DNA of 53,602 nt from CAYOWK01 sp964407665 (GCA_964407665.1 CAYOWK010000032.1:1-53602), one strand, 5' to 3'; shown: positions 1-9,298, counted from the first letter of the stretch. The notes: generated by a model from the letters alone, not told the origin. Translations and numbers: made by a program.

Positions 1-341
1 CCTGTCGTTCGTATGGCTTCGGAGCGCTACCGAACCCTCCCATGACAGGCGCGAGCAGAGATTGGGGGACGTGGATACCCGGTCGGATGAAATGGCTGCT
101 TTTTCTTTGTCGGAAGCGGTCCGCAGGGCGGCGGTCCTCGCGCATGCGAGGATCCAGACCTGGGAAATTGTGTGTTGGGTCAGGCTGTTAAGCCCGGTTT
201 CCCGCATGCGCGGGAAACACGGACACTTACGTGTCCGTTTCCAGAGGCGGCGCGGGTGTGTGGAGACAAGGGAGTTGTATCCCACACAAGCGGGCAAGGC
301 GGCGCAGGCCACATCGGAGGCCACATCGGGTCGGCTGAGCC
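1..341. other. Left-edge stretch without a convincing gene
   Basis: No ORF here looks like a real protein. The translations are arginine- and proline-rich shadows of GC-rich DNA or of the DUF924 gene that begins at its right edge on the minus strand. The only structured content is a run of three perfect inverted repeats at 135-238, described separately. Confidence 0.6.
135..238. repeat. Three consecutive perfect hairpins
   Basis: Three perfect inverted repeats lie within 104 bases. The stem arms are 135-141/146-152 (7 bp, GCAT loop), 197-205/210-218 (9 bp, ATGC loop) and 219-226/231-238 (8 bp, TTAC loop). The last two abut with no spacer. They lie downstream of the minus-strand DUF924 gene, so a terminator or mRNA-end role is possible. 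A REP-like repeat is equally possible. The pairing is seen directly; the role is inferred. Confidence 0.6.
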
Positions 342-1202
342 TCAGAACCCGCCGTTCTTCTCGAGCCAGGCGGCTTCTTCCGGAGTGGTCGTGCGTCCCA
401 GAACGGCGTTGCGGTGGGGATAGCGGCCGAAGCGGCGGATGGCGGCGGCGTGGCGTTTTGCGTAGTCCAGCGCATTGTCGAGTGCCGGCCGGTAGCCGGG
501 CGGCGCATCCTCGGCCAGCGCGGTGAACAGCTTCACGCTGAGCTTCTGGTCGGCCATGTCCTCGGAGTGCTCCAGAGGCATGTAGAGGAACCAGCGCTCG
601 ACCGGATGCAGCAGCCCGTCCTCGCCGAGCTTCAGCGCCTCGTGGGTGAGCTGGCGCGCCAGAGGATCGTTCTCGAAGGCGCCTGCGGTGTTTCGGAACA
701 TGTTGCGGCTGAACTGGTCCAGCACGATAACGGCGGCCAGACGCTCGCGCGGACCTTCGGCGGCCCATTTTCGAGCGCCGCCGGACGCCAGCTCCGCCAG
801 CAGCCCGGCAAAGCGCCGGGCGATCTGTTCGTCGAAATCATACTCGCCCGAGAACCAGAGGCCCTGGCGGTCCGTCATGCCGGCCGCGTGCTGTGTCGAA
901 TGGCCGAACCAGAAATGCAGGACGGTGCCCGGCGTCTCGCTGATCGACGGGCGGCTGAACCGTTCGTCGAAGGGATCAGCCGCCTCAAGCCGGGCGTAGC
1001 GGTCGCCCGGTTCAGACGTTTTCGCCTTGTGCCGGGTGAGCCATTCGCGCTCTTCCTCCGGGGAGAGCGGGGCGTCCGCCGAACGGGGCGGAGAGAGGGG
1101 ATTCGCTGGAGGGTCAGAGGTCGTCATGTCCCGCACCCTGCGCATTTGCGCCGCCAGGTCCAGTACTTCGCCTTCGTCATAGACCACCTGCCGGATGTCC
1201 AT
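342..1202 (-). CDS. DUF924 family protein
   Basis: This 286-residue protein belongs to the DUF924 family of small alpha-helical proteins, which lack a firmly established biochemical role. The family core starts near residue 90 with VLHFWFG and continues through VIVLDQFSRNMFR, FLYMPLEHSED and the C-terminal RFGRYPHRNAVLGR, all characteristic blocks. DUF924 proteins are normally about 180-200 residues, so this one carries roughly 80 extra N-terminal residues rich in Pro, Ser, Glu and Arg. A second in-frame ATG at 1127 would remove the first 25 residues; neither start has a strong ribosome binding site. No signal peptide or membrane segment is visible, so the protein is probably cytoplasmic. It is transcribed alone, with AT-rich DNA upstream. 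Confidence 0.88.
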   Translation of the reverse strand: MDIRQVVYDEGEVLDLAAQMRRVRDMTTSDPPANPLSPPRSADAPLSPEEEREWLTRHKAKTSEPGDRYARLEAADPFDERFSRPSISETPGTVLHFWFGHSTQHAAGMTDRQGLWFSGEYDFDEQIARRFAGLLAELASGGARKWAAEGPRERLAAVIVLDQFSRNMFRNTAGAFENDPLARQLTHEALKLGEDGLLHPVERWFLYMPLEHSEDMADQKLSVKLFTALAEDAPPGYRPALDNALDYAKRHAAAIRRFGRYPHRNAVLGRTTTPEEAAWLEKNGGF

Positions 1203-1337
1203 GCGCTCGTCGCGGATCCTCCAGATCCATCGCGACCGTCATCTTTGCGCGAGAGGTTCCCGATTTGGGAGCAAGTACTCAAAAAATCAAACCGACAAGC
1301 GATTGCGCTCGAAGGTCGTGACAATTGGCGCAAAAAC

Positions 1338-1658
1338 TTACAGCAATGCATTCTCTAAAAACAACACAATCACCAAACAACCGACAATATAAAATATAAA
1401 ATATTTGTCAAAGAAGGCGTTTCTTGAATTGGCGAAATCATCATTTGGGGCGAGGTCCCAAACATTCGGCCACAATCCCCTCCAAACTGGAGGCCACACC
1501 AACTGCGTCAACAATAGGGCGCTCACTATATGTAGGCGGAGGTATACCATCGCAACATAGACAGTACACATCGCGGCAAACAGTGAGATGACCGCTTTCG
1601 CCGCGTAGATGAGCCAGTACACCGCTAAAGCAACCCGCAAACAACCAAATCCGGGCAC
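1338..1658 (-). CDS. Doubtful small membrane protein in an AT-rich patch
   Basis: This 106-residue ORF starts at a GTG and encodes about three hydrophobic stretches (VYWLIYAAKAVISLFAAM, a central segment, and FIFYIVGCLVIVLFL near the C-terminus) separated by a short polar region. I do not recognise a family. Its 3' end lies in DNA far richer in A and T than the rest of the window (about 1260-1430). An overlapping frame (1441-1695, minus) is also open, so the coding frame is uncertain. The hydrophobic pattern and compositional break fit a transferred small membrane protein, but could also arise by chance in non-coding DNA. Confidence 0.33.
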   Translation of the reverse strand: MPGFGCLRVALAVYWLIYAAKAVISLFAAMCTVYVAMVYLRLHIVSALLLTQLVWPPVWRGLWPNVWDLAPNDDFANSRNAFFDKYFIFYIVGCLVIVLFLENALL

Positions 1659-2020
1659 GTTGCCCCAAAAGGCAAAGCCTAAGTCTTTCGCTCACGCGGG
1701 CATCGCCCGAACTAGTGCCTAGACTATCGCGACGCTGCCACCCGCCTCGGTTCGGCCCGCGCGCTTGCCCGGCGATACGATAGCGTTAAAACTAGAACGC
1801 CGCCAGAGATGATCGCGCCTATTCCGCTCGATCTGCCGGCCTGAGAGTATCAGATATTACCACCCGCCCCGCGCCAAGCGCCCGCAAAGAAATGACCCTG
1901 GGTGAAACAGGCCGGACGCTTGGGTTGCCGGGCCGTAGTCATTTCTCCACTCCGAGCCGAGCCCCGCCGCACGCCCATCGACGTGGCTAGTTCGGAGGCG
2001 AGAATACCATCTCTATGAAG
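1659..2020. other. Intergenic stretch, nothing recognised
   Basis: About 360 bases lie between the doubtful membrane ORF and the end of ubiG. I see no convincing ORF, RNA gene, repeat or strong hairpin. Any promoter for minus-strand genes to the left would lie here. Confidence 0.5.
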
Positions 2021-2797
2021 TCACGCCGCCTCGCGCGTGCAGGCCAGCATGTAGTTGACCGCTGTGTCGGACGAGATCGACCAGCGGTCCGCAAGAGGAG
2101 AATACGAAACCCCTATCGCGGGTTCCACCGTGAGCCCGGCGCCGACCAGCGCCGCCCGGGCTTCTTCGGGCGTCACGAACTTCGACCACTCGTGCGTGCC
2201 GGGCGGCAGCCAGCGCAGGACATGCTCGGCGCCGACGATAGCGAGGGCAAACGCCTTGGCGGTGCGGTTGAGGGTTGCGACCAGCATCAGCCCGCCCGGA
2301 CGGACGAGGCTGGCGCAGTCCGCCAGGAAGCGGGCGGGGTCGTGGACGTGCTCGACCACTTCGAGCGACAGCACCATGTCATAGGGGGCCTCGCCGGCGG
2401 CCATCAGGCCCTCGACGGCTCCGACGCGGTAGTCGACCGCGACGCCGCCCTGTTCGGCGTGGACGATGGCGGCCTTGATATTGGCGGCGCCGGCGTCCAG
2501 CCCGGTCACGGACGCCCCCAGCCGGGCCAGGGGTTCTGACACCAGTCCGCCGCCGCATCCGACGTCGAGGATGCGCAGGCCGTCCAGCGGACGGCGCGCC
2601 TCGCCGTTCAGGCCGAAATGGGCAACCGCCCGGTCGCGGATATAAGCCAGCCGGACGGGATTGAACTTGTGGAGCGGGGCGAACTTTCCGGTCGGCGACC
2701 ACCAGTCGGCGGCCATGGCCCGGAACTTCTCGATCTCCTTGGGATCGACGCTCGGGGCTTCGGGAATGCTGTCGTCGGGTGCGAGGGTCTTGCCCAT
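2021..2797 (-). CDS. ubiG: Ubiquinone biosynthesis O-methyltransferase UbiG
   Basis: UbiG performs the two SAM-dependent O-methylations of ubiquinone biosynthesis, on the polyprenyl dihydroxybenzene and on the demethylubiquinol intermediates, at the cytoplasmic face of the membrane. The 258-residue protein opens with the family signature KFRAMAADWWSPTGKFAPLH at about residues 24-43. The glycine-rich SAM site LDVGCGGGL follows at about 77-85, and the acidic GLDAG strand end after it. The C-terminal VNYMLACTREA is also typical. The start at 2797 was chosen because homologues begin shortly before this helix; the 36 further upstream codons read as non-coding. It is divergent from lysC across about 200 bases, an arrangement common in alphaproteobacteria. 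Confidence 0.96.
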   Translation of the reverse strand: MGKTLAPDDSIPEAPSVDPKEIEKFRAMAADWWSPTGKFAPLHKFNPVRLAYIRDRAVAHFGLNGEARRPLDGLRILDVGCGGGLVSEPLARLGASVTGLDAGAANIKAAIVHAEQGGVAVDYRVGAVEGLMAAGEAPYDMVLSLEVVEHVHDPARFLADCASLVRPGGLMLVATLNRTAKAFALAIVGAEHVLRWLPPGTHEWSKFVTPEEARAALVGAGLTVEPAIGVSYSPLADRWSISSDTAVNYMLACTREAA

Positions 2798-2997
2798 GGC
2801 GATTCTTTGCTTATTGCGTCTGCGCGACGGACGTGAGCACGCCATCACGTCCCGAACCGGACTGGTTTCCTGGGACGCGATGCGTACCGGACCATGTTGG
2901 TGCATAAGGCGGCGCGGTCAATGCGGCGTTACGGAATGGGCGGTCTGGGAACAGGCTGCGCGGGTAGGTAGGGCGGAAGAGGTCGGTCAGTCAGGTC

Positions 2998-4248
2998 ATG
3001 GAACGTCTCGTTCTCAAATTCGGCGGCACGTCCGTCGCCAACCTCGAGCGGATCGCGCACGTCGCCGATATCGTGGCGGCGCGCCAGAAAGAGGCCAAAG
3101 GGCTGGCGGTTGTCGTCTCGGCGATGTCCGGCACAACCAACCAGCTGGTCGACTGGGCGCGCGGCGCGGCCGGCGAGGATCTGCAGGGCGAGCTGTTCGA
3201 TGACGAGTACGACGTGGTCGTTGCGTCAGGGGAGCAGGTGACCTGCGGCCTGCTGGCGCTGGCCCTGCGCCGCAAGGGCCTCAGGGCGCGGTCCTGGCTG
3301 GGCTGGCAGCTGACCATGAAGACGGATGACGCGCACGGAAAGGCACGGATCATCGGGTTTGACGGCGACGAGTTCCGCAAGTCCGTCGATTCCGGCGAGA
3401 TTGCCTGCGTGGCGGGCTTCCAGGGCGTCGATGCGGATGGCCGGATCTCGACCCTCGGCCGGGGCGGTTCGGATACCTCTGCGGTCGCCGTGGCGGCGGC
3501 CCTGAAGGCCGGGCTCTGCGACATCTATACGGACGTCGATGGCGTCTACACCACCGACCCCAGGATCGTGCCCAAGGCCCGGAAACTGGACAAGATTTCG
3601 TATGAAGAGATGCTCGAGCTGGCGTCGCTGGGGGCCAAGGTGCTCCAGACGCGTTCGGTCGAGCTGGCCATGAACCATCGCGTGCCGGTCCGGGTGCTTT
3701 CGAGTTTCGAGGGCGCTGTTCCCAAGCCAAATACCGGCACGCTTGTGTGCGACGAGGATCAGATCGTGGAAAAGCAGGTAGTCAGCGGCGTCGCCTATTC
3801 GCGCGACGAGGCGAAGTTCATTCTTCTGGGGGTCGATGACCACCCGGGTGTCGCTGCGGAAATCTTCGGCGCGCTGGCCGACGCGAGCGTCAACGTCGAC
3901 ATGATCGTGCAGGCCAGCTCGAAGTCGGCCGGCCGTCAGAACATCGTGTTCACGACGACCGAGCGCGACGCCAGCCATGCCCGCCAGGTGCTGGAGCAGC
4001 ACAAGGACACCATCGGCTACGAGCGGATGGATGTGACCAAGGATGTCGCCAAGATCTCGGTGATCGGCGTGGGCATGCGCAGCCATGCCGGCGTCGCCAA
4101 GACCATGTTCGAGGCGCTGGCCGCAAAAGGCATCAACATTCAGGTCATTTCGACATCCGAAATCAAGATTTCGGTTCTGATTGACGCCTCCTATACCGAG
4201 CTGGCGGTCCGCGCCCTACATACGGCGTACGGACTGGACAACGACTAG
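2998..4248 (+). CDS. lysC: Aspartate kinase LysC
   Basis: Aspartate kinase phosphorylates aspartate, the first step towards lysine, threonine, methionine and diaminopimelate. The 416-residue protein has the nucleotide-binding KFGGTS at residues 7-12, the kinase motif SGEQVTCGLLA, and GRGGSDTSAVAVAAAL in the amino-acid kinase core. Two C-terminal ACT domains follow (about residues 275-340 and 350-410; DHPGVAAEIFGALADASVNV and RSHAGVAKTMFEALAAKGIN), the usual sites of lysine/threonine feedback. Length is normal for the family. It lies divergent from ubiG and about 80-140 bases upstream of ptsP. Its product leads to aspartate semialdehyde, which is also the co-substrate of the carboxyspermidine pathway encoded further right. 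Confidence 0.97.
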   Translation: MERLVLKFGGTSVANLERIAHVADIVAARQKEAKGLAVVVSAMSGTTNQLVDWARGAAGEDLQGELFDDEYDVVVASGEQVTCGLLALALRRKGLRARSWLGWQLTMKTDDAHGKARIIGFDGDEFRKSVDSGEIACVAGFQGVDADGRISTLGRGGSDTSAVAVAAALKAGLCDIYTDVDGVYTTDPRIVPKARKLDKISYEEMLELASLGAKVLQTRSVELAMNHRVPVRVLSSFEGAVPKPNTGTLVCDEDQIVEKQVVSGVAYSRDEAKFILLGVDDHPGVAAEIFGALADASVNVDMIVQASSKSAGRQNIVFTTTERDASHARQVLEQHKDTIGYERMDVTKDVAKISVIGVGMRSHAGVAKTMFEALAAKGINIQVISTSEIKISVLIDASYTELAVRALHTAYGLDND

Positions 4249-4330
4249 AGCCGACGCCGGGCGCTCCCCGGCAATCGTGCGCGATTTCGTGCACGCGACG
4301 GATGGGTAGGCCCGAGGTGGGGCGGCGCGC

Positions 4331-6694
4331 TTGATTGCCGCACCACAGGGGCGTACCGGGGGCTGGGGAGGGTTTGGAGCGGCCTTGAGCGACCGGGGAA
4401 GACCAGCAGACCCGAGGACCGGGGAACGGGGCGCAAGCCCGTCGCGCCCGCCTGCGTCCGGCGGCGGCGCGCGGCTGTTGCTGAGCCGCCTGCGCGCGTT
4501 GATGGCCAGCCAGGCCGAGGACCCCAACCGTCTGGACCGGGTGGTGGAGCTGATCGCCAACACGATGGTGGCGGATGTCTGCTCGATCTATCTGTCCAGT
4601 GAAGACAAGTCCCTGCTGCTGATGGCGACTCAGGGCCTGCGAGCCGAAGCCGTCGGCCGCACGCGCATGAAGGAAAATGAGGGACTGGTCGGGCTTGTGT
4701 CCGCCACCGCCCGGCCGCTGCGCCTCACCGACGCCTTCTCGCATCCGCGCTTCTCCTACCGGCCGGAAACCGGCGAAGATCCGTTCCATTCGTTCCTCGG
4801 CGTGCCGATCCTCAGGACGGGCAGGGTGCTCGGCGTGCTCGTCGTCCAGAACAGGACCGAGCGGTCCTACGACGACGAGGAAGTCGAGGCGCTGCAGACC
4901 ATCGCCATGGTGCTGGCGGAACTGGTCGCCTCCGCCGCCGACGCCATGAGCGCCAACCTGCGGCAGACGCGGCCCGCCGAACTCTCCGGGCGGACGCTCA
5001 ACGAGGGCCTCTCGATCGGCAAGGCGCACCTCTACGATCCGGTTGTGCCGCCCGCCCGGCTGTTTGCGGCCGATCCCGAAGTCGAGGAGCGGCGGCTGAA
5101 TGCGGCCCTGACCGAGCTTCGCCAGTCGATCGATTCGATGCTGTCGCGCGCCGGGCCGGTGCTGTTTGGCGAAAGCCGGGACGTTCTGGAGACTTACCGT
5201 CTGTTCGCGCACGATCCGTCGTGGGAATCGCGTCTGACCGAGGCGGTGCGCAGCGGACTGTCGGCTGAGGCTGCTGTCGACCGCGTCCGCCGCGAGCACC
5301 GCGCCCGCATGGAAAGCGCCCGCGACAGCATTCTGCGTGAGCGCCTGCACGATCTCGAAGACCTTGAAAACAGGCTGCTTCGGCAGCTCGGCGGCAATGG
5401 CGGAGATGATCGCGAGGCGCCGCCGGGGTCGATCCTGATCGCCAGCCGGATGGGCCCCGCAGACCTGATCGAATACCGGGAAGCGGGCCTGTCCGGCATC
5501 CTGCTGGAAGAGGCGGGCGCGGGCTCCCATGCGGCCATCGTCGCGCGCGCCATGGGCGTGCCGGCGATCGGCAGCCTCAGCGGTCTCGTGAACCGGGTTG
5601 AAGAGGGCGATACGATCATCGTCGACGCCGAGCAGGGCATGGTCCACATCCGGCCCGACGCCGAGATGATCTCGACCTACCAGGCGCGCATCGCCCTGAA
5701 GGAGCAGAGGCAGGTCGAGCTTTCGAAGCTCCGCGATGTGCCAGCCTGCTCCATCGACGGCGTGGACGTCGAGCTGTTCATCAACGCGGGGCTGTCGTTC
5801 GACCTCGATCACCTGGATCAGGTCGGCGCCAAGGGCGTCGGGCTGTTCCGCACCGAATTCCAGTTCATGGCGTCCGAGACGATGCCGGGGGTCGAGGAAC
5901 AGTCGACCTTCTACTCGAATGCGATGGACAGGGCGGGGGACCGCCCCATCGTGTTCCGCACCATCGATCTCGGCGGCGACAAGATCGCGCCGTTCATGGG
6001 CCGCCGCGAGCGGGAGGAAAACCCGGCGCTGGGCTGGCGGGCGCTGCGGATGGCGCTGGATCACCCCTACTTCTTCCGCCGCCAGTTGCGGTCCCTGATC
6101 CGGGCGGCAGGCGGGCGCGAACTTCGCCTGATGTTCCCGATGGTGACCACGGTCGACGAATTCGAGGCGGCGCGCCGCCTGCTCGACAACGAGATCGAAT
6201 GGGCCGTGAAGTTCGGCCGCGACGTGCCGAAGCGTCTGTACGTGGGCGCCATGGTCGAGACGCCATCGCTGGCGTTCGCGATCAGCGAGCTGAAGGGCAA
6301 GGCGGACTTCCTGTCGGTCGGCACCAACGACCTGATGCAGTTCTTCTTCGCCACCGACCGCGACAATGCGCGGGTCTCCTCCCGCTACGACATCCTGTCC
6401 CGTCCCGCCCTGCAGCTGCTCAAGCGGATGCGCGAGCGGGCGGATGACGCCGGGCTGCCGATCACGGTCTGTGGGGAGAGCGCCGGGCGCCCGATCGAGG
6501 CGTTCACGCTGCTCCTGCTGGGCTATCGCAGGCTGTCGATGCAGGCGGCGCGGATCGCGCCGGTAAAGCAGATGATCCTGTCGATGGACTTCAAGGCGCT
6601 GGCGCCGGGGATGCAGGCGATACTCGACGGCCCGTCACCCTCGCTCCGGAATGAGATTTCCCGGCTCGCAGCTGAGGCTGGCGTGCAAATATAG
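4331..6694 (+). CDS. ptsP: PTS-Ntr enzyme I (phosphoenolpyruvate-protein phosphotransferase)
   Basis: PtsP is enzyme I of the nitrogen-related phosphotransferase system: it autophosphorylates from PEP and passes phosphate to NPr. The protein is up to 787 residues. An N-terminal GAF domain (about residues 75-205, MVADVCSIYLSS...GVLVVQNR) is followed by the helical NPr-binding domain. The swivelling domain has active His400 in GAGSHAAIVARAMGVPAIG, and the PEP-binding barrel carries GLFRTEFQFM, SVGTNDLMQFFFATDRDNAR and Cys714 in VCGESAGRP. The first ATG at 4331 gives a basic, low-complexity N-terminus. An in-frame TTG at 4385, 54 bases downstream, may be the true start since homologues begin just before the LLSRLRALMA helix. 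It follows lysC on the same strand, a common alphaproteobacterial order. Confidence 0.95.
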   Translation: MIAAPQGRTGGWGGFGAALSDRGRPADPRTGERGASPSRPPASGGGARLLLSRLRALMASQAEDPNRLDRVVELIANTMVADVCSIYLSSEDKSLLLMATQGLRAEAVGRTRMKENEGLVGLVSATARPLRLTDAFSHPRFSYRPETGEDPFHSFLGVPILRTGRVLGVLVVQNRTERSYDDEEVEALQTIAMVLAELVASAADAMSANLRQTRPAELSGRTLNEGLSIGKAHLYDPVVPPARLFAADPEVEERRLNAALTELRQSIDSMLSRAGPVLFGESRDVLETYRLFAHDPSWESRLTEAVRSGLSAEAAVDRVRREHRARMESARDSILRERLHDLEDLENRLLRQLGGNGGDDREAPPGSILIASRMGPADLIEYREAGLSGILLEEAGAGSHAAIVARAMGVPAIGSLSGLVNRVEEGDTIIVDAEQGMVHIRPDAEMISTYQARIALKEQRQVELSKLRDVPACSIDGVDVELFINAGLSFDLDHLDQVGAKGVGLFRTEFQFMASETMPGVEEQSTFYSNAMDRAGDRPIVFRTIDLGGDKIAPFMGRREREENPALGWRALRMALDHPYFFRRQLRSLIRAAGGRELRLMFPMVTTVDEFEAARRLLDNEIEWAVKFGRDVPKRLYVGAMVETPSLAFAISELKGKADFLSVGTNDLMQFFFATDRDNARVSSRYDILSRPALQLLKRMRERADDAGLPITVCGESAGRPIEAFTLLLLGYRRLSMQAARIAPVKQMILSMDFKALAPGMQAILDGPSPSLRNEISRLAAEAGVQI

Positions 6695-6806
6695 ATTGTA
6701 CCCGGACCGGCGCCCGCCTAGGTTTGGTAATGTTTCATTAGGGGCGGCGGGCATAATGCGGAACAGTGTGTCCAGTTAATCATTCTGTTCCCATCCGGAC
6801 AATCAG

Positions 6807-7976
6807 ATGAGCGGCGTGGCCAAGGACGATCCAACTATCCCCTCGACTCCCTCCGGGGACACCCCTGAGGTGCGCGCTGGAGCTGACGCTCCCGCGGCGC
6901 CCGTTGATGCGTCGCCGGAAGCTGACGGCAAGCCGCACCGCAAGGTTGCGCCGCACCTTCGGGTCGTGTCTGACAATTTCAACGAAGACGGTACGACCCG
7001 GACCGCTCCGGCCATGCGTGCTGGCGCCGTGCTGCGGCAGGCCCGCGAAAATCTGGGCCTGACCCTTGAGCAGGTGTCCAAGGACACCCGCGTCACGCTC
7101 AGCCACCTGCGCGCCATCGAAGACATGACGCCGAGCCTGCTGGGCGCGAAGGTCTACGCCGAGGGTCATATTCGCACCTATGCGCGTCACCTGAAACTGA
7201 ACCCCGACGAAATTCTCGGCCAGTACCGGGCCGAGTGCGCCATTCTCGCCGATCCGGTGAAAACCGAAGTCGAGCCGATGGGCCCGCCTTCGAGACCCAA
7301 TATCGTGGGACCGCTGGTCGGTGTTGCGGTCGTGGTCGCCCTCGGCGCCGCCGGTTACTACTTCGTCACCCAGACCAACCAACCGACAACGACAGGCTCG
7401 CGCGAGCAGGCCTCCACGCAGGTCGCCGCGTCCGGGGCTGCTGCTCCTGAAGAGGCGGCCGGCCCGTCCGTGGCCGCACCCCTGCTGCGGATCGTGGCGC
7501 TGCGCCGCGCCCGCGTCGAGATTCGCGGCGCTGACGGCACCAAGTTCCTCGCCCGCTATTTTGAGCCCGGCGAAGACTATCCGCCGCGCGTTGGCGCTGG
7601 CTGGACGGTCACAACCAACGACGGCGGCGCCTTCGAATGGCGTCTCGGCGAAGCTTCGCTGGGCCTGCTGGCCCCGAACGGCGGCCCTGTCTATGCCCAG
7701 AGCGTAGACGCCGCCCTGACCCGCGAACCCCTGCCGACGTCGCCGGAAGCCCTCGCGCCGTCACCGATCGACGCCAATTCGGCTGCACCGATCACCGGGC
7801 CAGCCGCCGGAGCCCCCGGCGCATCGCCAGCGGCTGCAGCTCCCAGGCCGCGGCCCAAGCCTCCGGTCACGCCGCCCGCCGAGGCTGTGGCGCCCCCGCC
7901 GGCTGCGGCGGTCGTCGCGCCGCCGCATGCGGCCGATCCGGCTGCCGCCGCCATCGATCCGCTGGACGCCAACTAG
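6807..7976 (+). CDS. RodZ-like helix-turn-helix membrane protein (DUF4115)
   Basis: RodZ-type proteins anchor MreB to the inner membrane and help set cell shape. This 389-residue protein has a disordered N-terminus, then a cytoplasmic helix-turn-helix domain at about residues 70-140 (LRQARENLGLTLEQVSKDTR, then LRAIED and YAEGHIRTYARHL). A single membrane segment follows at about 167-187 (GPLVGVAVVVALGAAGYYFV), then a periplasmic DUF4115 domain (about 230-305). The last 85 residues are an Ala/Pro-rich tail. The order HTH, one membrane span, DUF4115 is diagnostic for the RodZ family. It lies about 100 bases after ptsP and 163 bases before ispG; a RodZ-like gene next to ispG is common in proteobacteria. 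Confidence 0.88.
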   Translation: MSGVAKDDPTIPSTPSGDTPEVRAGADAPAAPVDASPEADGKPHRKVAPHLRVVSDNFNEDGTTRTAPAMRAGAVLRQARENLGLTLEQVSKDTRVTLSHLRAIEDMTPSLLGAKVYAEGHIRTYARHLKLNPDEILGQYRAECAILADPVKTEVEPMGPPSRPNIVGPLVGVAVVVALGAAGYYFVTQTNQPTTTGSREQASTQVAASGAAAPEEAAGPSVAAPLLRIVALRRARVEIRGADGTKFLARYFEPGEDYPPRVGAGWTVTTNDGGAFEWRLGEASLGLLAPNGGPVYAQSVDAALTREPLPTSPEALAPSPIDANSAAPITGPAAGAPGASPAAAAPRPRPKPPVTPPAEAVAPPPAAAVVAPPHAADPAAAAIDPLDAN

Positions 7977-8139
7977 CCGCGATCCTGCAGCCCCGCCGTA
8001 GCCCTGAGGGTGGCGGATGTCATGATCGTGTCGTGTCGGCTGGTCTTTACCTTGCCTGAAAGCCGGGCCATCTCCGGTGTGGAGCGGACTGCGCGAACCG
8101 GTCGGGGAGCGTGGAGGGTTCCTGCATGAGGCTTGTGGA

Positions 8140-9285
8140 ATGAGCGGAAACGACATCAACCACATCCGTCCCTGGCGGACGATCGTCCGGCGCAAGTCGC
8201 GCAAGATCCGCGTCGGCTCGGTCGAGGTGGGCGGCGACGCCCCCATCACCGTCCAGTCGATGACGAACACGCCGACGTCGGACGCCCAGGCGACGATCGA
8301 CCAGATCCGGAGGCTGGAAGAGGCGGGAGCGGACATCGTCCGCGTGTCCTGTCCGGACGAAGAGTCCACTGCCGCGTTCTCCACGATCGTGAAGGCGGTG
8401 AAGGTGCCGCTCGTTGCGGACATCCATTTCCATTACAAGCGCGGGATAGAGGCGGCCAAGGCGGGCGCCGCGTGCCTGCGCATCAACCCGGGCAACATCG
8501 GAAACGCTTCCCGCGTGAAGGAAGTGATCCAGGCGGCGCGGGACTATGGCTGCTCGATGCGCATCGGAGTCAACGGCGGATCGCTGGAGCGTCACCTGCT
8601 GGAGAAGTATGGCGAGCCTTGCCCTGAGGCGATGGTCGAGAGCGCGCTCGATCATGCGCGCATCCTCGATGACAATGGCTTCCACGAGTACAAGATCTCG
8701 GTGAAGGCGTCGGACCCGTTCCTGACGGTCGCCGCCTATCACATGCTGGCGGACGCAACCGATGCGCCGCTGCACCTGGGCGTGACCGAAGCGGGCGGCC
8801 TGCGCACCGGCACGGTGAAATCGTCCATCGGCATGGGCAGCCTGCTCTGGGCCGGGATCGGCGACACCATCCGTGTATCGTTGTCGGCCGAGCCCGAGGA
8901 AGAGATCAAGGTCGGCTTCGATATCCTCAAGTCGCTGAACCTGCGAACGCGCGGCGTGAACATCATCTCGTGCCCCTCCTGCGCGCGGCAGGGCTTTGAC
9001 GTGATCCGGACCGTCGAGGCGCTGGAAAAGCGGCTGGCGCACATCTCGGAGCCGATCTCGCTGTCGATCATCGGCTGCGTCGTGAACGGCCCCGGCGAGG
9101 CGACGATGACCGACCTCGGCTTCACCGGCGGCGGCAAGGATGCGGGCATGATGTATGTGTCGGGCCGCCCGGATCACAAGCTTTCGAACGCGGACATGCT
9201 CGACCACATCGTTGAACAGGTCGAGGCGCGCGCTGCGAAATTGCGGGCGCTGGCTGCAGCTGCGGAAACGACAGCAGCCGAGTAG
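8140..9285 (+). CDS. ispG: 4-hydroxy-3-methylbut-2-en-1-yl diphosphate synthase IspG
   Basis: IspG (GcpE) is the penultimate enzyme of the MEP isoprenoid pathway. It reductively opens MEcPP to HMBPP with a [4Fe-4S] cluster. From the ATG at 8140 the protein is 381 residues. The cluster ligands are visible as Cys278 and Cys281 in SCPSCARQG and Cys313 in GCVVNGPGE, followed by Glu320. The TIM barrel includes VQSMTNTPTSD and LVADIHFHYKRG. This start was preferred to one 63 bases upstream because homologues begin with the RRKSRKIRVG block and a GAGG lies about 9 bases before it. The next gene begins 13 bases after its stop, suggesting co-transcription. Confidence 0.96.
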   Translation: MSGNDINHIRPWRTIVRRKSRKIRVGSVEVGGDAPITVQSMTNTPTSDAQATIDQIRRLEEAGADIVRVSCPDEESTAAFSTIVKAVKVPLVADIHFHYKRGIEAAKAGAACLRINPGNIGNASRVKEVIQAARDYGCSMRIGVNGGSLERHLLEKYGEPCPEAMVESALDHARILDDNGFHEYKISVKASDPFLTVAAYHMLADATDAPLHLGVTEAGGLRTGTVKSSIGMGSLLWAGIGDTIRVSLSAEPEEEIKVGFDILKSLNLRTRGVNIISCPSCARQGFDVIRTVEALEKRLAHISEPISLSIIGCVVNGPGEATMTDLGFTGGGKDAGMMYVSGRPDHKLSNADMLDHIVEQVEARAAKLRALAAAAETTAAE

Positions 9286-9298
9286 GCGGGGGACGGGG

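Noticed and set aside
1441..1695. 84-residue minus-strand frame overlapping the AT-rich ORF
   Set aside because: Cys/Arg/Pro-rich translation with no coherent fold, GTG start and no ribosome binding site; less plausible than the overlapping hydrophobic frame.
4163..6064. 633-residue open frame on the minus strand
   Set aside because: It is the antisense shadow of ptsP, with His/Arg/Gly-rich composition and no family motifs.
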